From Saturnia japonica (Eukaryota; Arthropoda; Insecta; Lepidoptera; Saturniidae): a stretch of 64,000 nucleotides of DNA. Below, in pieces: positions 20,822 through 31,119 of this stretch. A program made the position numbers and the translations under genes. The stretch is taken from assembly GCA_033032175.1 (NCBI GenBank), contig CM065304.1, forward strand, positions 8,742,001-8,806,000. The letters run 5' to 3'. How positions within the stretch are numbered: position 1 is the first letter of the stretch; each line of letters begins with the position of its first letter. Below the pieces are notes generated by a model. That model was not told the DNA's origin. It searched no databases and saw only the letters and a program-made list of their open reading frames with translations.

Positions 20822-21172
20822 GCAGTCGCGACCCAGTTGGGTACAGTGCCCTACCGCTTTTTTTTTTTTTTTTTTGAACTGTCTACACTGTTAGCCTTAG
20901 GGGCCCTATCCAAAAACAGAGCCGCTGCGGCTTTTACAGCTTCACCGGACTTGGGGGCGAGCGCTTAGGGCACTCAGCCGCGAAAGGCCCTACCGCTCTG
21001 CTTGTTTAGTGGATATATACCGGTTGATCCCGGAATAGGACACGCCAACCGTACCATTAAACGGATGCTGCACGTGGGTAGTCGCGACCCAGTCGGGTAC
21101 AAATCCCTACCGCCCTAGTTGATTACTGGGTATATACTGGTTTATCCCGGAATAGGACACGCTCACCCGTAA
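20822..21172. repeat. Two tandem copies of a sequence of about 90 bp, one split by a LINE tail
   Basis: Copy 1 is 20822-20858 plus 20998-21050, and copy 2 is 21079-21172. Both contain GTCGCGACCCAGT.GGGTAC, CCCTACCGC and ATCCCGGAATAGGACACGC. Copy 1 is interrupted by the LINE tail 20859-20986. Confidence 0.7.
20859..20986 (-). mobile_element. 5'-truncated jockey-like LINE tail with target duplication
   Basis: Poly(T) then 111 bp nearly identical to the 3' end of the full LINE (from 24688), breaking off at CCGCGAAAG. Perfect 11-bp duplications, GCCCTACCGCT, lie at 20848-20858 and 20987-20997. It is longer than the fragment at 3629-3718 and retains an 11-bp block that fragment lacks. Confidence 0.88.
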
Positions 21173-21629
21173 ATATAAAAGTAAAATACTAGCATAATAC
21201 AGTAAAAGTTAATTACAAATAATCGGACTCATTTTACTGTTCTATTAAATTATCCAGAAAAAACATTAAATAATAAAAACAACAATGTAAATAAAATTTA
21301 TAACTGGTGAAGAGTTTGCATTTCCACTTAATAACTCAAAATATAATAATTGTTGTTAACACAACTACATAAAGTTGGTAATACTGTGTTAGAATCAATA
21401 TAATATGACCAGATCACACCGAAGAGATTTCTACATTTATGTATTTACATATTACTACATTTAGGGTTATTTTAAACATATGATTGAAAACACGTACTAA
21501 ATTATAATAAAAAAAAAAACTCTAATATGAAATATTTATTCAATTTAGGTCCTCTGTAGTGAGCTTAGTACACTTAGCTACAGCAAAAAGTCATAAATAA
21601 TTTAAAAGTGCAGACATATTTTTAAATTG
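21173..21629. other. AT-rich non-coding stretch
   Basis: No gene or element recognised. Confidence 0.35.
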
Positions 21630-21785
21630 TCTGTGCCCAACGGTTGTACCCGTGTAATTTCTTTAATAGGATTTCAGTAAAGTTCTTTTTTAGTGAGTCT
21701 ACATCGCAAAGCAGTAACAAGCATTAAGTCAATTGGACCTATAGTTTTGGAGATCTCGTAATGAGTGGTATTTCGCTTATTTATG
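21630..21785 (+). repeat. Interspersed repeat family D, copy 1
   Basis: It ends CTATAGTTTTGGAGATCTCG..GAGTGGTATTTCGCTTATT and matches 23010-23145 in the same orientation. It is probably an old non-coding retroposon tail. Confidence 0.4.
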
Positions 21786-22548
21786 TATTGATATAAAATG
21801 TTATATTCGAAGTTTGTTGAGTACATAATATGGCTTTAACTTTACGCTTTTTGTAATCCTATGTAGGCTCAATTGTCATGTAAACGAATTTTGCATTAAT
21901 AATCGAGCTATCTCATCACGGTTTCCATGACACTGTCGACAGAATAAGAATACAGACAACAGGGTTTAAAATCATAATATTATCTGAAACTTCTAAATAC
22001 CCACAGCTCTGAACCACTCTCGATTCTCTTCTTTACTCTGTACACAAAGCAGTGGTTTCCCTTTTTTCGATTTTCGATTAGGTAAATGGGTCAATCAACT
22101 AATATACCCACACTGGGAGAGGATAGACAACGTTTTATTTTTCCATAAAATTAATTTTACTCGTCGTGTAGTCTGATCAAATGCCCTTTATAAGGGCACC
22201 GTCACACCCGTGTGTGTGAAGGCAAAAAGAATGGAAGCTACATAGGGCGAAAAACTCCATCTACGTATTTCTGGCAAAATAACTGGAGGTAACTCAGTAT
22301 ACTTTTTTTTAAAATTGTTTTAGGTTATTTCTACTCTGTATTACATACGATAAACTGCTTAATGCTGTCTTGTTCTATAATAAAAATTAATCGGAAGTGA
22401 CTAGTAAAAGTTCAATTATAATGAAAGTTCACAAGTTAATGTAGTCTTCGGAAAGGAATATTTTGTGAGTTACCATGAAATTTCATAAAAACAAACCATT
22501 TTTGAGATTGTTATCAAGCTTTGTGTTCCAGAAGTATCAGTAGATGCA

Positions 22549-22690
22549 GCATGGACAGATCCGCCACAATATGGACCGACAACCTGTTAAAGGTTGCGGG
22601 AAGCTGTTGGATGCGAGCAGTCCAGGACCGGTCGTTGTAGTGATATTTGGGGCAGGCCTAGTATATGCCCAGCAGTGGACATCTTTTCAC
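22549..22690 (+). pseudogene. RTE-clade LINE C-terminal relic
   Basis: The + strand reads IWTDNLLKVAGSCWMRAVQD then RSL and a stop, followed by remains of the usual ending in which GCCCAGCAGTGGAC encodes QQWT. This (T.RW.D.L.KVAG..WM.AAQDR) is the hallmark C-terminus of insect RTE-clade reverse transcriptases. Stops and a frameshift show decay. A second such tail is on the minus strand at 33905-34085. Confidence 0.7.
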
Positions 22691-23009
22691 ATCATCAGTT
22701 GATACTTTTTATAGTTTCCTGAACTATGTATTAATAGTAAATGATCGGGTATGTTGAATAACATAAAATATTTCAATTAATAAATTTAAAAAATCAATTC
22801 AGTATTTAAAATCTTACGATTCAAATAATTGTATTTACTATAAAATATACGGTACCTAAACACTGCACATATAAAAATAAATGTGCCAACATTTTTTTCA
22901 AATTCGACATTATTGATTGTCAGTTTATTCCTTGGGAATAAAAAAAACGTAGTATAAATTATATCATTTATTAAATGCTACCAATATTGTACTATAATCC
23001 TAGATGTGC
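22691..23009. other. AT-rich non-coding stretch
   Basis: No gene or element recognised. Confidence 0.35.
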
Positions 23010-23145
23010 CCCACGTTTTCACCCGTGTTAAAATTTTGGACACACCTTTCGTAAAATCTGTTCTTACTACATTGTAAACAATTCAAGTAAATCAAAACTA
23101 TAGTTCCGAAGATCTCACGATGAGTGGTATTTCGCTTATTAATTA
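23010..23145 (+). repeat. Interspersed repeat family D, copy 2
   Basis: CACCCGTGTTAAAATTTTGG at the start and GAAGATCTCACGATGAGTGG at the end match copy 1 at 21630-21785. Confidence 0.4.
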
Positions 23146-23185
23146 TATAAATAGAAGATAATTATAATACGTTTATTTATATATT

Positions 23186-23349
23186 GTGATATTAAATAGG
23201 ATAAACATAATTTCAAAAACCCCTTACCTTTTACACCTACCAACATTTATCTCTGCATCACCTAATGGTTGACTGGCAGAGAATGCTTTAGGCATTAAGT
23301 CCGCCATTGCGTATTTAACGCATAATGTGTAAATAAATAAATAAATAAG
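23186..23349 (+). mobile_element. 3' end of the CR1/L2-like LINE family, 5'-truncated
   Basis: About 160 bp nearly identical to the 3' end of the LINE at 36860-39715: ATTGTGATATTAAATAGG, CACCTAATGGTTGACTGGCA, GGCATTAAGTCCG and a final (AAAT)n. It lacks coding sequence. The (AAAT)n end is the family's tail. Confidence 0.85.
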
Positions 23350-23420
23350 ATAATTGGGCCCAATAACAAAAAAATATGAATTATAATACGAACAAGGTAG
23401 TATGAAAAAAAAAGTAATCT

Positions 23421-23808
23421 CCTCATTGCGGCCATTCCAATGAGCCCGAACAAAATATGTCTGCTGTAAGTTGGTGAGGAGTTAGGTATCCTTCAGATTC
23501 CAGAGGATGTTACAGCATTAGGTCAAAGTTGACATGTACTTCTAATATCATTAAAGTAACAAAATACCAAATTACGACTCGATCACATCTATGTAAAATG
23601 CTCATATCCATTTATCGACTAGATAAGAGCTGATAATCTTCAAATGATTGAAAAGAATTTCAGAGCACTGTTGATAAGTCACCTTTCAAGGGAATAAAAC
23701 GAAATAAAAATCAGTTCAGCCGTTTGGGATCTACGATTCCACAAACAGGCATAGATACGCACGTTAAGCCTTTAAAACCCCTCTGTGTTGCGATGGCGGT
23801 TAAAAAAC
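23421..23808. repeat. Uninterrupted copy of the R1 target repeat (empty site)
   Basis: The reverse counterpart of 9232-9611 plus 14178-14245, without the LINE. The exact 16-bp target is intact at 23477-23492 (AGGAGTTAGGTATCCT). Similarity extends to both sides, through CAGATTCCAGA and GTCACCTTTCAAGG to AAAACCCCTCTGTGTT. Confidence 0.75.
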
Positions 23809-24627
23809 CACCACAATACGATTTACTTAAATCCTACGAAAAACTACTTAAAAGTAGTAGGTAGCTAAAAAGTAGAGCGTATTGTAGACTTCGAATATTT
23901 TTATTAACAAAAGTAGGTATTGTTATCCTGTTTTTTTTTTAGAACGTGGTAGTATTAAATAAATTGATAATTATTAAATAAATCAATTAGAAATGTATTA
24001 ACATCAAATATTAGTTTAATTTTACGCCATCTGTTATTTAAAGTTTAAACTGCGCTATACACTTATGATATAAATAAAAGCAACAAATATTTACAAAATA
24101 GCGAAGTATTTAGTGTTTATATTTACCAATAGAGGACGTAAGCAGTATCTGTTTTTGTCCATTGTTTTTTAATTAAATATTACTTATTATATTTTTCTAT
24201 ATGACAGAAAAAAAAATTTAACACGTGGAGCCTTGAAATTATTTTAATGTTCACGTCTTATTCAGATTTCGTTTTTTTCTGTTGAATATTGAATGTGTAA
24301 CGTTTAAAATAATTGCATACTAAATAATACCTTAGATCAAACCAAGAGAACATGGTTTAGTCTTTTGGTCTTATATTATCAACAAAATAATTTGTTTACA
24401 TTTAAATATAATTCCATGGTTAAATCAATAGATGGCACCATTGCAAGAACATTACTTGACCATTCATATTATTCACGAATGTTCCTTTACTTGATAGTAA
24501 GTGATGATCATCAGCTGATATTTAAAGATAGTCAAAATATCGCATATTCTTCTCAATCACGAAAGGGTGAAGTTTAAGTGTCTGGAAATCCCGCACCTCA
24601 ATAGTCTATGCGTTAGGTATTTTGCGA
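23809..24627. other. AT-rich non-coding stretch
   Basis: No gene or defined element. It includes the pre-insertion flank of the LINE, with the duplicated target CCTATGTGGCTA at 24628-24639 just beyond. Confidence 0.4.
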
Positions 24628-24637
24628 CCTATGTGGC

Positions 24638-24687
<50 letters not shown>

Positions 24688-24688
<1 letters not shown>

Positions 24689-25212
24689 TAACTGACTAGA
24701 CTGTTAGCCTTAGGGGCCCTATCGTCAAACAGAGCCGCTGCGGCTTTTACAGCTTCACCGGACTTGGGGGCGAGCGCTTAGGGCACTCAGCCGCGAAAGT
24801 TTGTGACGACCCGCACGAGGGTGCCAGAGTGGCCGAACCTCGGCTCGGGCGGTCGTCGCGAATGCGAAAAAGTCGCGATCTAGCTAATTCCCTAATCTTA
24901 TGAGAATTCGAGCTAACTAATATATACTCATATGCACGTTCCCCTCCTCCTGGGAGGAAGGAGTGGACCATGCGTATGTGTATTTGTTAATCGGAATGGT
25001 TTTTCTACACTAACTAGCGCATTAGTCTAACTAGCGCAAAAAAAAGAAAAAAAAAGGTCCCTTACAGAACCTATGTACCTGTGTGGTGTGCACGTGTGTG
25101 TGTTCATACGTGTGTAATGTTGTGTGTGGGTAACTAAGTGTTGCACGTATAGTGTCACTTTGTATCGCGCGGGCGGCTGCCTGACCCAAGGGCTTCACAC
25201 CGAGGAACGGAC
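24688..25212 (-). other. LINE 3' UTR
   Basis: On the minus strand the last 115 bases (24800-24688) are the conserved terminus shared with the two truncated copies. They presumably hold the recognition site for the element's reverse transcriptase. A GT-rich microsatellite-like run lies near 25080-25130. Confidence 0.7.
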
Positions 25213-28116
25213 CTAGGCTTGGGTTGCCGCTAGAGAGGGTGGACGTGACGGGTGTGCGGGAGCGAAGTTGACCGCCCGTCCTCTGCGGAGAGAACGGTGG
25301 TTACGCGGGCGTGGGCGGTGGCACGCTCTGTTTGGAGAGACGGTGTCGGCGTAGAACGCGTTAGCTTTTTCGGTTTGGTCGGGCGGGTCAGTGAATATAT
25401 TACGCGGCCGGCGTTTTCTCCGGCAGGCGTTGGGGTCGGGAACATAAGAAGCTGCCGCTTTTATTAAGGGATTCGCGTGGTTCGACGCGGTGTCGAAATA
25501 CGAGCGAGAAAGGTGTTTGGCATATGCATGTATCGAGGGAAGGTCCATATCTCTATGGAGATCCTCCATACGAACAAACCAGGGGGCACCGGTAAGGCGG
25601 TGAAGAAACTTGTTCTGGATGGCTTGTAAGCGTTCCCAGTTATAACTTGACATATGTGCGAACGCAACGCAGCTATATGTCATGATCGGACGGATACACA
25701 TCTTGTAGAGCGTAAGCTTGTGTCTCGTGGACATTTTGCTTGCAGCACATAACAGGGGATGCAATCGGGCGAGGGTCCAGGAGGCCCTTTTCCTAACTAG
25801 ATTGATGTGACGTATAAAAGAGAGTCTGCTATCTAGGGTTACACCTAGATATTTGGTCGCCTTTTCCCAGGGGATCGGATTACCGAAGAGTTCAAGGGGA
25901 TTGTCCTTGAGTTTTTGCGGTATCTGTGTGGCGGTTTGGTCGAAGAGCACCGCTGCGCTCTTCGTGGGGTTTATGGCTATTCGCCAGTCGTTAAACCACT
26001 TCCCGAGAGTGGTCACGGCTCTTTGGATCCTACATTTGAGGTTTCTCGTTTGCCTTTGAGAGGAGTATATGACTGTATCGTCAGCGTATAGACCTACTTC
26101 AACTTTCTCTTGAAGTTTTGGTAGGTCACTGACGTACAGATTGAAGAGGCTAGGTGCCAGGATGGAACCTTGGGGGACGCCTGAGCGTATGGGATGGGGT
26201 GTGGATAGTTCACCTTCCACTCTGTAGCGAAAGGTGCGGTCTTTGAGGTAATCGCGTATGATTTTAACTAATCTATCGGGGACTTCGTGGGAGTACAGCT
26301 TATGGACTAATCCTTCGTGCCAGACCTTATCAAAGGCCTTGGCTACGTCGAAAAAGACTGCCAGCGTGCGACGAGGTTTGGATAATTCGGAAAAGTTAAA
26401 CAGAATGTGCTCCGTGAGGCGGTGCACTTGATGAGTGCAAGAATGTCTAGCACGAAAACCGAATTGCTCAGGCGGGTAGAGGTTTTTCTCCTCTATTACG
26501 GATTTGAGACGGTTCAGAAGGATCCGCTCATAGATTTTACCTAGGGTATTTAGGAGACTGATAGGGCGGTAGCTGTCGGGAAGCGACGTGCTCTTGCCGG
26601 GCTTGTGAATACCTATGACAATGGCCGTTTTCCAGACGGCTGGAAAATGGCAGTTGGCTATGGCTACATTGAATATGCAGACCAATAGAGCTATGAGGTG
26701 ATCGGGAAGAAGTTTGAGTACTTCGTTCCTGATACCGTCGGGACCTGGTGACTTTCTGTGCTTAAGGCTTATGAGAATGGCAGAGATTTCCTCAGAAGTG
26801 ACTGGGGACAGGGATTCTGATGCCGGGAGCTTATTCAGCTCCTCCACGCGGGCTTCGATGTCTCTGACTCGGTCGGTGTTCTTGACGCTGTTCGGAGTGC
26901 ACTGGCTCTCCAAACAAGTGGCAAGGCACTCCGCCTTGTCGATGGTATCGAAAGCGGGTGTAGTGCCGGGACCCCTTTCGAGGGGGGGCATGCGAGGTTG
27001 GGTGTCTATTTTAAGGGCGTGGGCTACTTTCCAATAAGTCAGATGTGACGGCCTTAGCCCTTCGACTAAGGTGTCCCATCTGTGACTTTTGAGTTCGGTT
27101 ATACGGGCTTTAACCGCTCTCTGAAGTGCGCGTAATCGTGCGCGGTTTGCATCGGTCGGATAAGAGTCATGCGCACGAGTCGCAGCGTTCTTCTCCGTCA
27201 TCAACGCTCGCACGTCGGCAGGGAGTACAAAGCGGCGATCGTTCGCCGCTTCGACCTCTCTCGAGGCCTCTCCGATGCCGACTTGGAGGTGGTCAACTAG
27301 GGAGTCGATTGCGAGATCTACGTGCGCAACTGACTCCAACACGTCCGGGACCCTAACGAGACTGGGCGAGGACTGCCTATCCGCGAGGTAGTGTTTTAAT
27401 TTTGCATAGTCAACCATTGTGACTGTAGGAGGGCTGGAGTCATCTAGTTGTCCTAGCTGTAGGATGACCGGGCGATGGTCGGAGTCGAGTTCGTGTACGA
27501 CCCGAATGAGTCGTACCTGAAGCGCGATATTTTTCAGGAGGGCTATGTCAAGGACTGTCGGTGTACAGTGATCTTGAAAGTGGGTGGGAGTGGGAGGCGC
27601 TATGACGTCAAAGTTTAACTCGTCCGACAACCCTTCGAGAATAACCCCATTGCTGGTGTCTCTCCAATTGTTGAAGGACGTGTGTCCACTGTTGAGGTCA
27701 CCTGCGATAATGACCGATGTGCCGAGCGAGAGTAGCTTCTCTAGGTCAGACCTGAGAGGTACTTTCGTCGGTGAGAGGTACGCGGATACGATCGTTATGG
27801 ACGGATGATCGGTCATTCCTAGTCTACACACGGATACTTCCATATTGGTAAGTATCGGAGGATCTATCGGCATGCAATACAACGAGCGCTTGTAGTAAAT
27901 GAGAGTGCCGCCCCCTCGGCCGTCGCGGTCATTTCTAACGATGTTATAGTTTGCGATACTCGGATTGCGTTTAGCACGCTTTAAGAGCGTTTCCTGTACT
28001 AAGAGAACGTCTATTTGGTGATCTTTAAGATAAGTCGCGACGAGATCACGCTGCGGATATAGGTTCCGCGCATTAAAAAAGGAGATGTTTAAACCTCTCG
28101 GCTTGAGTTTAGCCAT
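25213..28116 (-). CDS. Jockey-like LINE ORF2: endonuclease and reverse transcriptase
   Basis: A 967-residue protein that nicks target DNA and copies element RNA onto it. The N-terminal apurinic-type endonuclease shows N16, E42 (VQETLL), D140/N142 (AGDLNSGH) and S212/D213/H214 (SDH). The reverse transcriptase shows YRPISLLN, FGFR, FFDVAKAFD near residue 589, GVPQGSILAPSLFNLY and the YADD catalytic box near residue 677. A basic C-terminal region follows. No stop or frameshift is present and no catalytic residue is visibly lost. The ATG at 28116 overlaps the ORF1 stop by 8 nt (ATGGCTAA), so translation probably depends on termination and restart. No RNase H domain is evident. Clade placement (jockey) is by overall pattern. 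Confidence 0.93.
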   Translation of the reverse strand: MAKLKPRGLNISFFNARNLYPQRDLVATYLKDHQIDVLLVQETLLKRAKRNPSIANYNIVRNDRDGRGGGTLIYYKRSLYCMPIDPPILTNMEVSVCRLGMTDHPSITIVSAYLSPTKVPLRSDLEKLLSLGTSVIIAGDLNSGHTSFNNWRDTSNGVILEGLSDELNFDVIAPPTPTHFQDHCTPTVLDIALLKNIALQVRLIRVVHELDSDHRPVILQLGQLDDSSPPTVTMVDYAKLKHYLADRQSSPSLVRVPDVLESVAHVDLAIDSLVDHLQVGIGEASREVEAANDRRFVLPADVRALMTEKNAATRAHDSYPTDANRARLRALQRAVKARITELKSHRWDTLVEGLRPSHLTYWKVAHALKIDTQPRMPPLERGPGTTPAFDTIDKAECLATCLESQCTPNSVKNTDRVRDIEARVEELNKLPASESLSPVTSEEISAILISLKHRKSPGPDGIRNEVLKLLPDHLIALLVCIFNVAIANCHFPAVWKTAIVIGIHKPGKSTSLPDSYRPISLLNTLGKIYERILLNRLKSVIEEKNLYPPEQFGFRARHSCTHQVHRLTEHILFNFSELSKPRRTLAVFFDVAKAFDKVWHEGLVHKLYSHEVPDRLVKIIRDYLKDRTFRYRVEGELSTPHPIRSGVPQGSILAPSLFNLYVSDLPKLQEKVEVGLYADDTVIYSSQRQTRNLKCRIQRAVTTLGKWFNDWRIAINPTKSAAVLFDQTATQIPQKLKDNPLELFGNPIPWEKATKYLGVTLDSRLSFIRHINLVRKRASWTLARLHPLLCAASKMSTRHKLTLYKMCIRPIMTYSCVAFAHMSSYNWERLQAIQNKFLHRLTGAPWFVRMEDLHRDMDLPSIHAYAKHLSRSYFDTASNHANPLIKAAASYVPDPNACRRKRRPRNIFTDPPDQTEKANAFYADTVSPNRACHRPRPRNHRSLRRGRAVNFAPAHPSRPPSLAATQA

Positions 28117-29938
28117 TGAGAGGCCTGAGGTTGGCGGCTTCGCGATCGAGACGCTGTAACGTCTCTACGAGCCGGGGAAAGGCAGCTATGGTTTCGACGA
28201 AACCGTACTGCTCCATATGGGCCTTGTATGCGAGGATTTCGCGTATCTCATGCTCACGAGTGAGCGATAACATAAGGTCATCCATTGTGGTGGCGCGGGA
28301 CGCTGGAGCGCGTGGTGCTGGGGCGCGGGGCGCTGGAGCGCGGGGCGCAGGGATGTCCATAGCCATAAGGGGCTGCGGTTTGGGGGCCCATGCGTTCTGA
28401 GTCGAACGCGCGAGTTTGGGCTGCACCTGGGGTGCGGGGGGGCCTACGGTCGCCTGAGTGCGGCGGGGGGCAGGGAGGGACGGAAAGACCTCTGGATTGA
28501 GCAGAGGTTGCTGCGTCCGGGATCCTGAGGCGGGGGGTGCCCGCTGAGGGGCAGCCTGCCCAGGGCGGCGGGGGTGCATGGTGTGCGGGGCCTTGGGGCA
28601 TCCGCGATAGTTCGCAGGATGTCCCTCCTCCCTGCATAGTACGCAGCTCGGGGGGGTGTTAGAGTCACGCTGACGCGTGCATTCCCTGGTTGGGTGGTCT
28701 TCGAGGCACTTAACGCACCTCGGACGAAGGAAGCAGTTGCGGGCAGAGTGTCCGTACAACTGGCAGTTGTGGCATTGGGAGGGCTTCGAATTTTTGTATG
28801 GAGGCTCTACGGTTATTCCGGAGAGCTCGCATACAATTTCTAGGTTAAATATTTTTTTGCCCTCAGGCGTTTTATCTAAGATTAACACGAGCATTGGAAG
28901 GGCTCGTTTCTCTTTATTATACATCCGATGGACCTCTCGGATGGGGAATTTTTGTGCTTCAATGGAGGCAAAGACTTCCTCTGGTGAGATTTCGACTGGG
29001 ATGCGCCGAAGCACAACCCGTAGGACACGCTCCTCTTCGAGGGCGTAAGTGTAGTAGGGAATGTTCCTACTACGGAGGAGGGTGGTCAATCTGCGATGGC
29101 AGTTTGACGTGCTCATTGTCAGGGAGATACCTGTCGCGGTATTACGCGCTTTGGTGTATCCTATTTTTAGTGTTTTAAGCTCATTGGTGAGCTTTGTCCA
29201 GACAGTTTTGTCGTGGATAATTATCGGAGGGGGTTTTTGCTTTTTACCGACGACCGGTTCGTCGGTATTCGAGGAGGGTGCAGGGGCGGCGGAGCCGTTA
29301 GCGGTTTTTGTTGTTTTAGCCGCGTTTTCCTCAACGGGGCTATCACGGGGCGCGCGTTTGCGGGATTTGACGACCGTGAATTCGTCATTTTCCGCGGTAG
29401 GTTCGGTCGGGATTATGATTGGTTCCTGGAAGTGGAGCGAGAGTTCCATTTCCGAGGAAGGGGTTGGACTTACTGGTGCGTCCATCTCTGTTTCGACTGG
29501 AAGGGCCGAAAAAGAGTTGGATACCGATGTTGAATTTGATATGGTTGCCGCGGGGGCAACGGGTTTAGCGGGGCAGCCATAGGGACCGGGGGTAAAAGAT
29601 CGCTGTTGCGATTTTGGTCGGGACTTGCTAGGGGCGTGGCTCGCGCTTGCGAGGTTAGTTGGGTGGGGGTACTCGGTCGCAGGGACCGAGGCTGGTCGCA
29701 TGAAACCGGGTGGCGCGGCGGCGGGTGAGATCGCGGCGGAGGTGGAGGGGATGGCCTGCGCGGTAACGGCGCTCTGATTGGCTGACGGCGGACGTAGCGA
29801 GTCCGCCATCTGTGACCTACTTATATACTCATCGTTGAGCGCGGGCATATGTAAGGCTACAAAGTTCATTAATCGCTGGTGTTCGGCTTCCAGCTGTTTG
29901 AATCTAGCTTCTAAGTCTGCGTATTTTAATTCGGCCAT
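28109..29938 (-). CDS. Jockey-like LINE ORF1: Gag-like nucleic-acid-binding protein
   Basis: A 609-residue protein expected to package element RNA and help strand exchange at the target. I start it at the ATG 29938 (MAELKYADLEARFKQLEAEH); the frame is open a little further upstream but without an ATG. Residues 1-40 look like a coiled coil, followed by a long Pro/Ala/Ser-rich linker, a basic stretch with a folded domain (TKLTNELKTLKIGYTKAR), and zinc knuckles CHNCQLYGHSARNC, CVKCLEDHPTREC and CVLCREEGHPANYRGC. After these comes a Pro-rich tail with an APAPR repeat. This layout matches Gag-like proteins of jockey and X-type elements. It is intact. Confidence 0.92.
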   Translation of the reverse strand: MAELKYADLEARFKQLEAEHQRLMNFVALHMPALNDEYISRSQMADSLRPPSANQSAVTAQAIPSTSAAISPAAAPPGFMRPASVPATEYPHPTNLASASHAPSKSRPKSQQRSFTPGPYGCPAKPVAPAATISNSTSVSNSFSALPVETEMDAPVSPTPSSEMELSLHFQEPIIIPTEPTAENDEFTVVKSRKRAPRDSPVEENAAKTTKTANGSAAPAPSSNTDEPVVGKKQKPPPIIIHDKTVWTKLTNELKTLKIGYTKARNTATGISLTMSTSNCHRRLTTLLRSRNIPYYTYALEEERVLRVVLRRIPVEISPEEVFASIEAQKFPIREVHRMYNKEKRALPMLVLILDKTPEGKKIFNLEIVCELSGITVEPPYKNSKPSQCHNCQLYGHSARNCFLRPRCVKCLEDHPTRECTRQRDSNTPPSCVLCREEGHPANYRGCPKAPHTMHPRRPGQAAPQRAPPASGSRTQQPLLNPEVFPSLPAPRRTQATVGPPAPQVQPKLARSTQNAWAPKPQPLMAMDIPAPRAPAPRAPAPRAPASRATTMDDLMLSLTREHEIREILAYKAHMEQYGFVETIAAFPRLVETLQRLDREAANLRPLNG

Positions 29939-30850
29939 CGCGGTGGCGGTTTGGAGGTCGAGGGAGTGAACTTTATTCACCTCCCTGCCTGGAGGGCAGG
30001 GGGGTACGCCGAATGAATTTAACGGGCTATCCGAGCCCGGAGCAATGAGACCTGTGTGTCACGGTGTAATGAAACACAGGAAAAGGACCTATCGTTTCCC
30101 TAGGGGAGTCCCTAGCAGTCTTGTGGCAGAGGACGCAGGCCGGTATATACCGTGGCTCCGCCCAAACAACCACAAGGATGGATGGTAAGGATAGGAAGGG
30201 TTGGGTAGGAGACACCTGGGGCTTAACTATGCAAAAAGGCAAAGGCTAAGATTCCCAGGCCCGTCCGAGTTATCGTTTACCTCAGAAGGAAGTAACCGGA
30301 GAGCGCTCGGGTCACGCCCCGTTCGTCTTCGTTAGCACCGTTAGGTATCCGACGAACGACCACTAAACCGTGGATTTCCGTGTCTTTAGAAACAGGATTT
30401 CGCGCTGAAAAGCGCGTTTATTGTCGTACTGACAAGTACGGTTTATTCGTGTGCACCGAAGTGCTACACGAAATGTGCGAGCGAGACGGCGCTATGCGCG
30501 CAACGAGTACCTAGATACTCGCTACACAACAATAACACCGACCTCGCTATAACACGCGGTATGAATAGCTTAAGAACTAGCTTAAAACTGTGTGCTTTGA
30601 ACCGGCAGGCCTAGGACCGGGTCCGTTGATCAAAACAAACAAGTCGTACACTAATACAAGCAGAGCGCGAATGAAATGGCTTAAAAAACTAGCTTTACAC
30701 TGTGTACTCTGAACCGGCAGGCCTAGGACCGGGTCCGTGGATCAGAGTAAACAAGTTGTACACTAATTTAAGCAGAATGCGATAATTCGGAAAGCGATCG
30801 AGAGCGCGAGCGGACACGTCCGTTCACGTCAGCGGTCGAAATCGGAATCC
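29939..30850 (-). promoter_or_regulatory. LINE 5' UTR, probable internal promoter region
   Basis: Non-LTR elements carry a promoter downstream of their start so that each full-length copy keeps it. This GC-richer leader of about 912 nt holds a tandem duplication at 30561-30783. It ends exactly at the target duplication (30851). No specific core motif is assigned. Confidence 0.55.
30561..30783 (-). repeat. Tandem pair of 110-bp units in the LINE 5' UTR
   Basis: Units 30561-30670 and 30671-30783 share GAACCGGCAGGCCTAGGACC, GGGTCCGT.GATCA and GTACACTAAT. They may be promoter monomers, as in some other LINEs, but that is inference. Confidence 0.8.
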
Positions 30851-30862
30851 CCTATGTGGCTA

Positions 30863-31119
30863 GATAGATGTCGCTATATGTCGCTACGTAGTTGTGTCGA
30901 TGCGTTGATGTGTCAGTTGTGGCGAGAGATGTCGCTACAGGTACGTTAATTTTCACAGAAAATCCGCCTTTTGTATCCGTGCCTAAAATAGTAAGTTGAA
31001 ATAGTAATTATAAGGTAATAAAAACTTGTTAGTGATGTAGATTTTGTTCATTTAAGTAATTTCCAATTCATTGATTCCACTGGCACTTAATATACTCCCA
31101 TATGGCTACTATTACACAT
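30863..31119. other. Right flank of the LINE
   Basis: Pre-existing genomic sequence beyond the target duplication. No feature. Confidence 0.4.

Larger units (their letters stand above)
24640..30850 (-). mobile_element. Full-length, apparently intact jockey-like LINE
   Basis: A 6.2 kb minus-strand element flanked by perfect 12-bp duplications, CCTATGTGGCTA, at 24628-24639 and 30851-30862. The order is a 5' UTR of about 912 nt with a tandem repeat, ORF1, ORF2, a 3' UTR of 525 nt and a 48-nt poly(A) (T run 24640-24687). Both ORFs are open from start to stop, and both duplications and tail are unmutated. This points to a recent, possibly active copy. Truncated relatives of its tail are at 3629-3718 and 20859-20986. 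Confidence 0.95.

Noticed and set aside
28116..29582. Several + strand open frames over the LINE ORF1
   Set aside because: Antisense shadows of an intact ORF with RNA-binding motifs.
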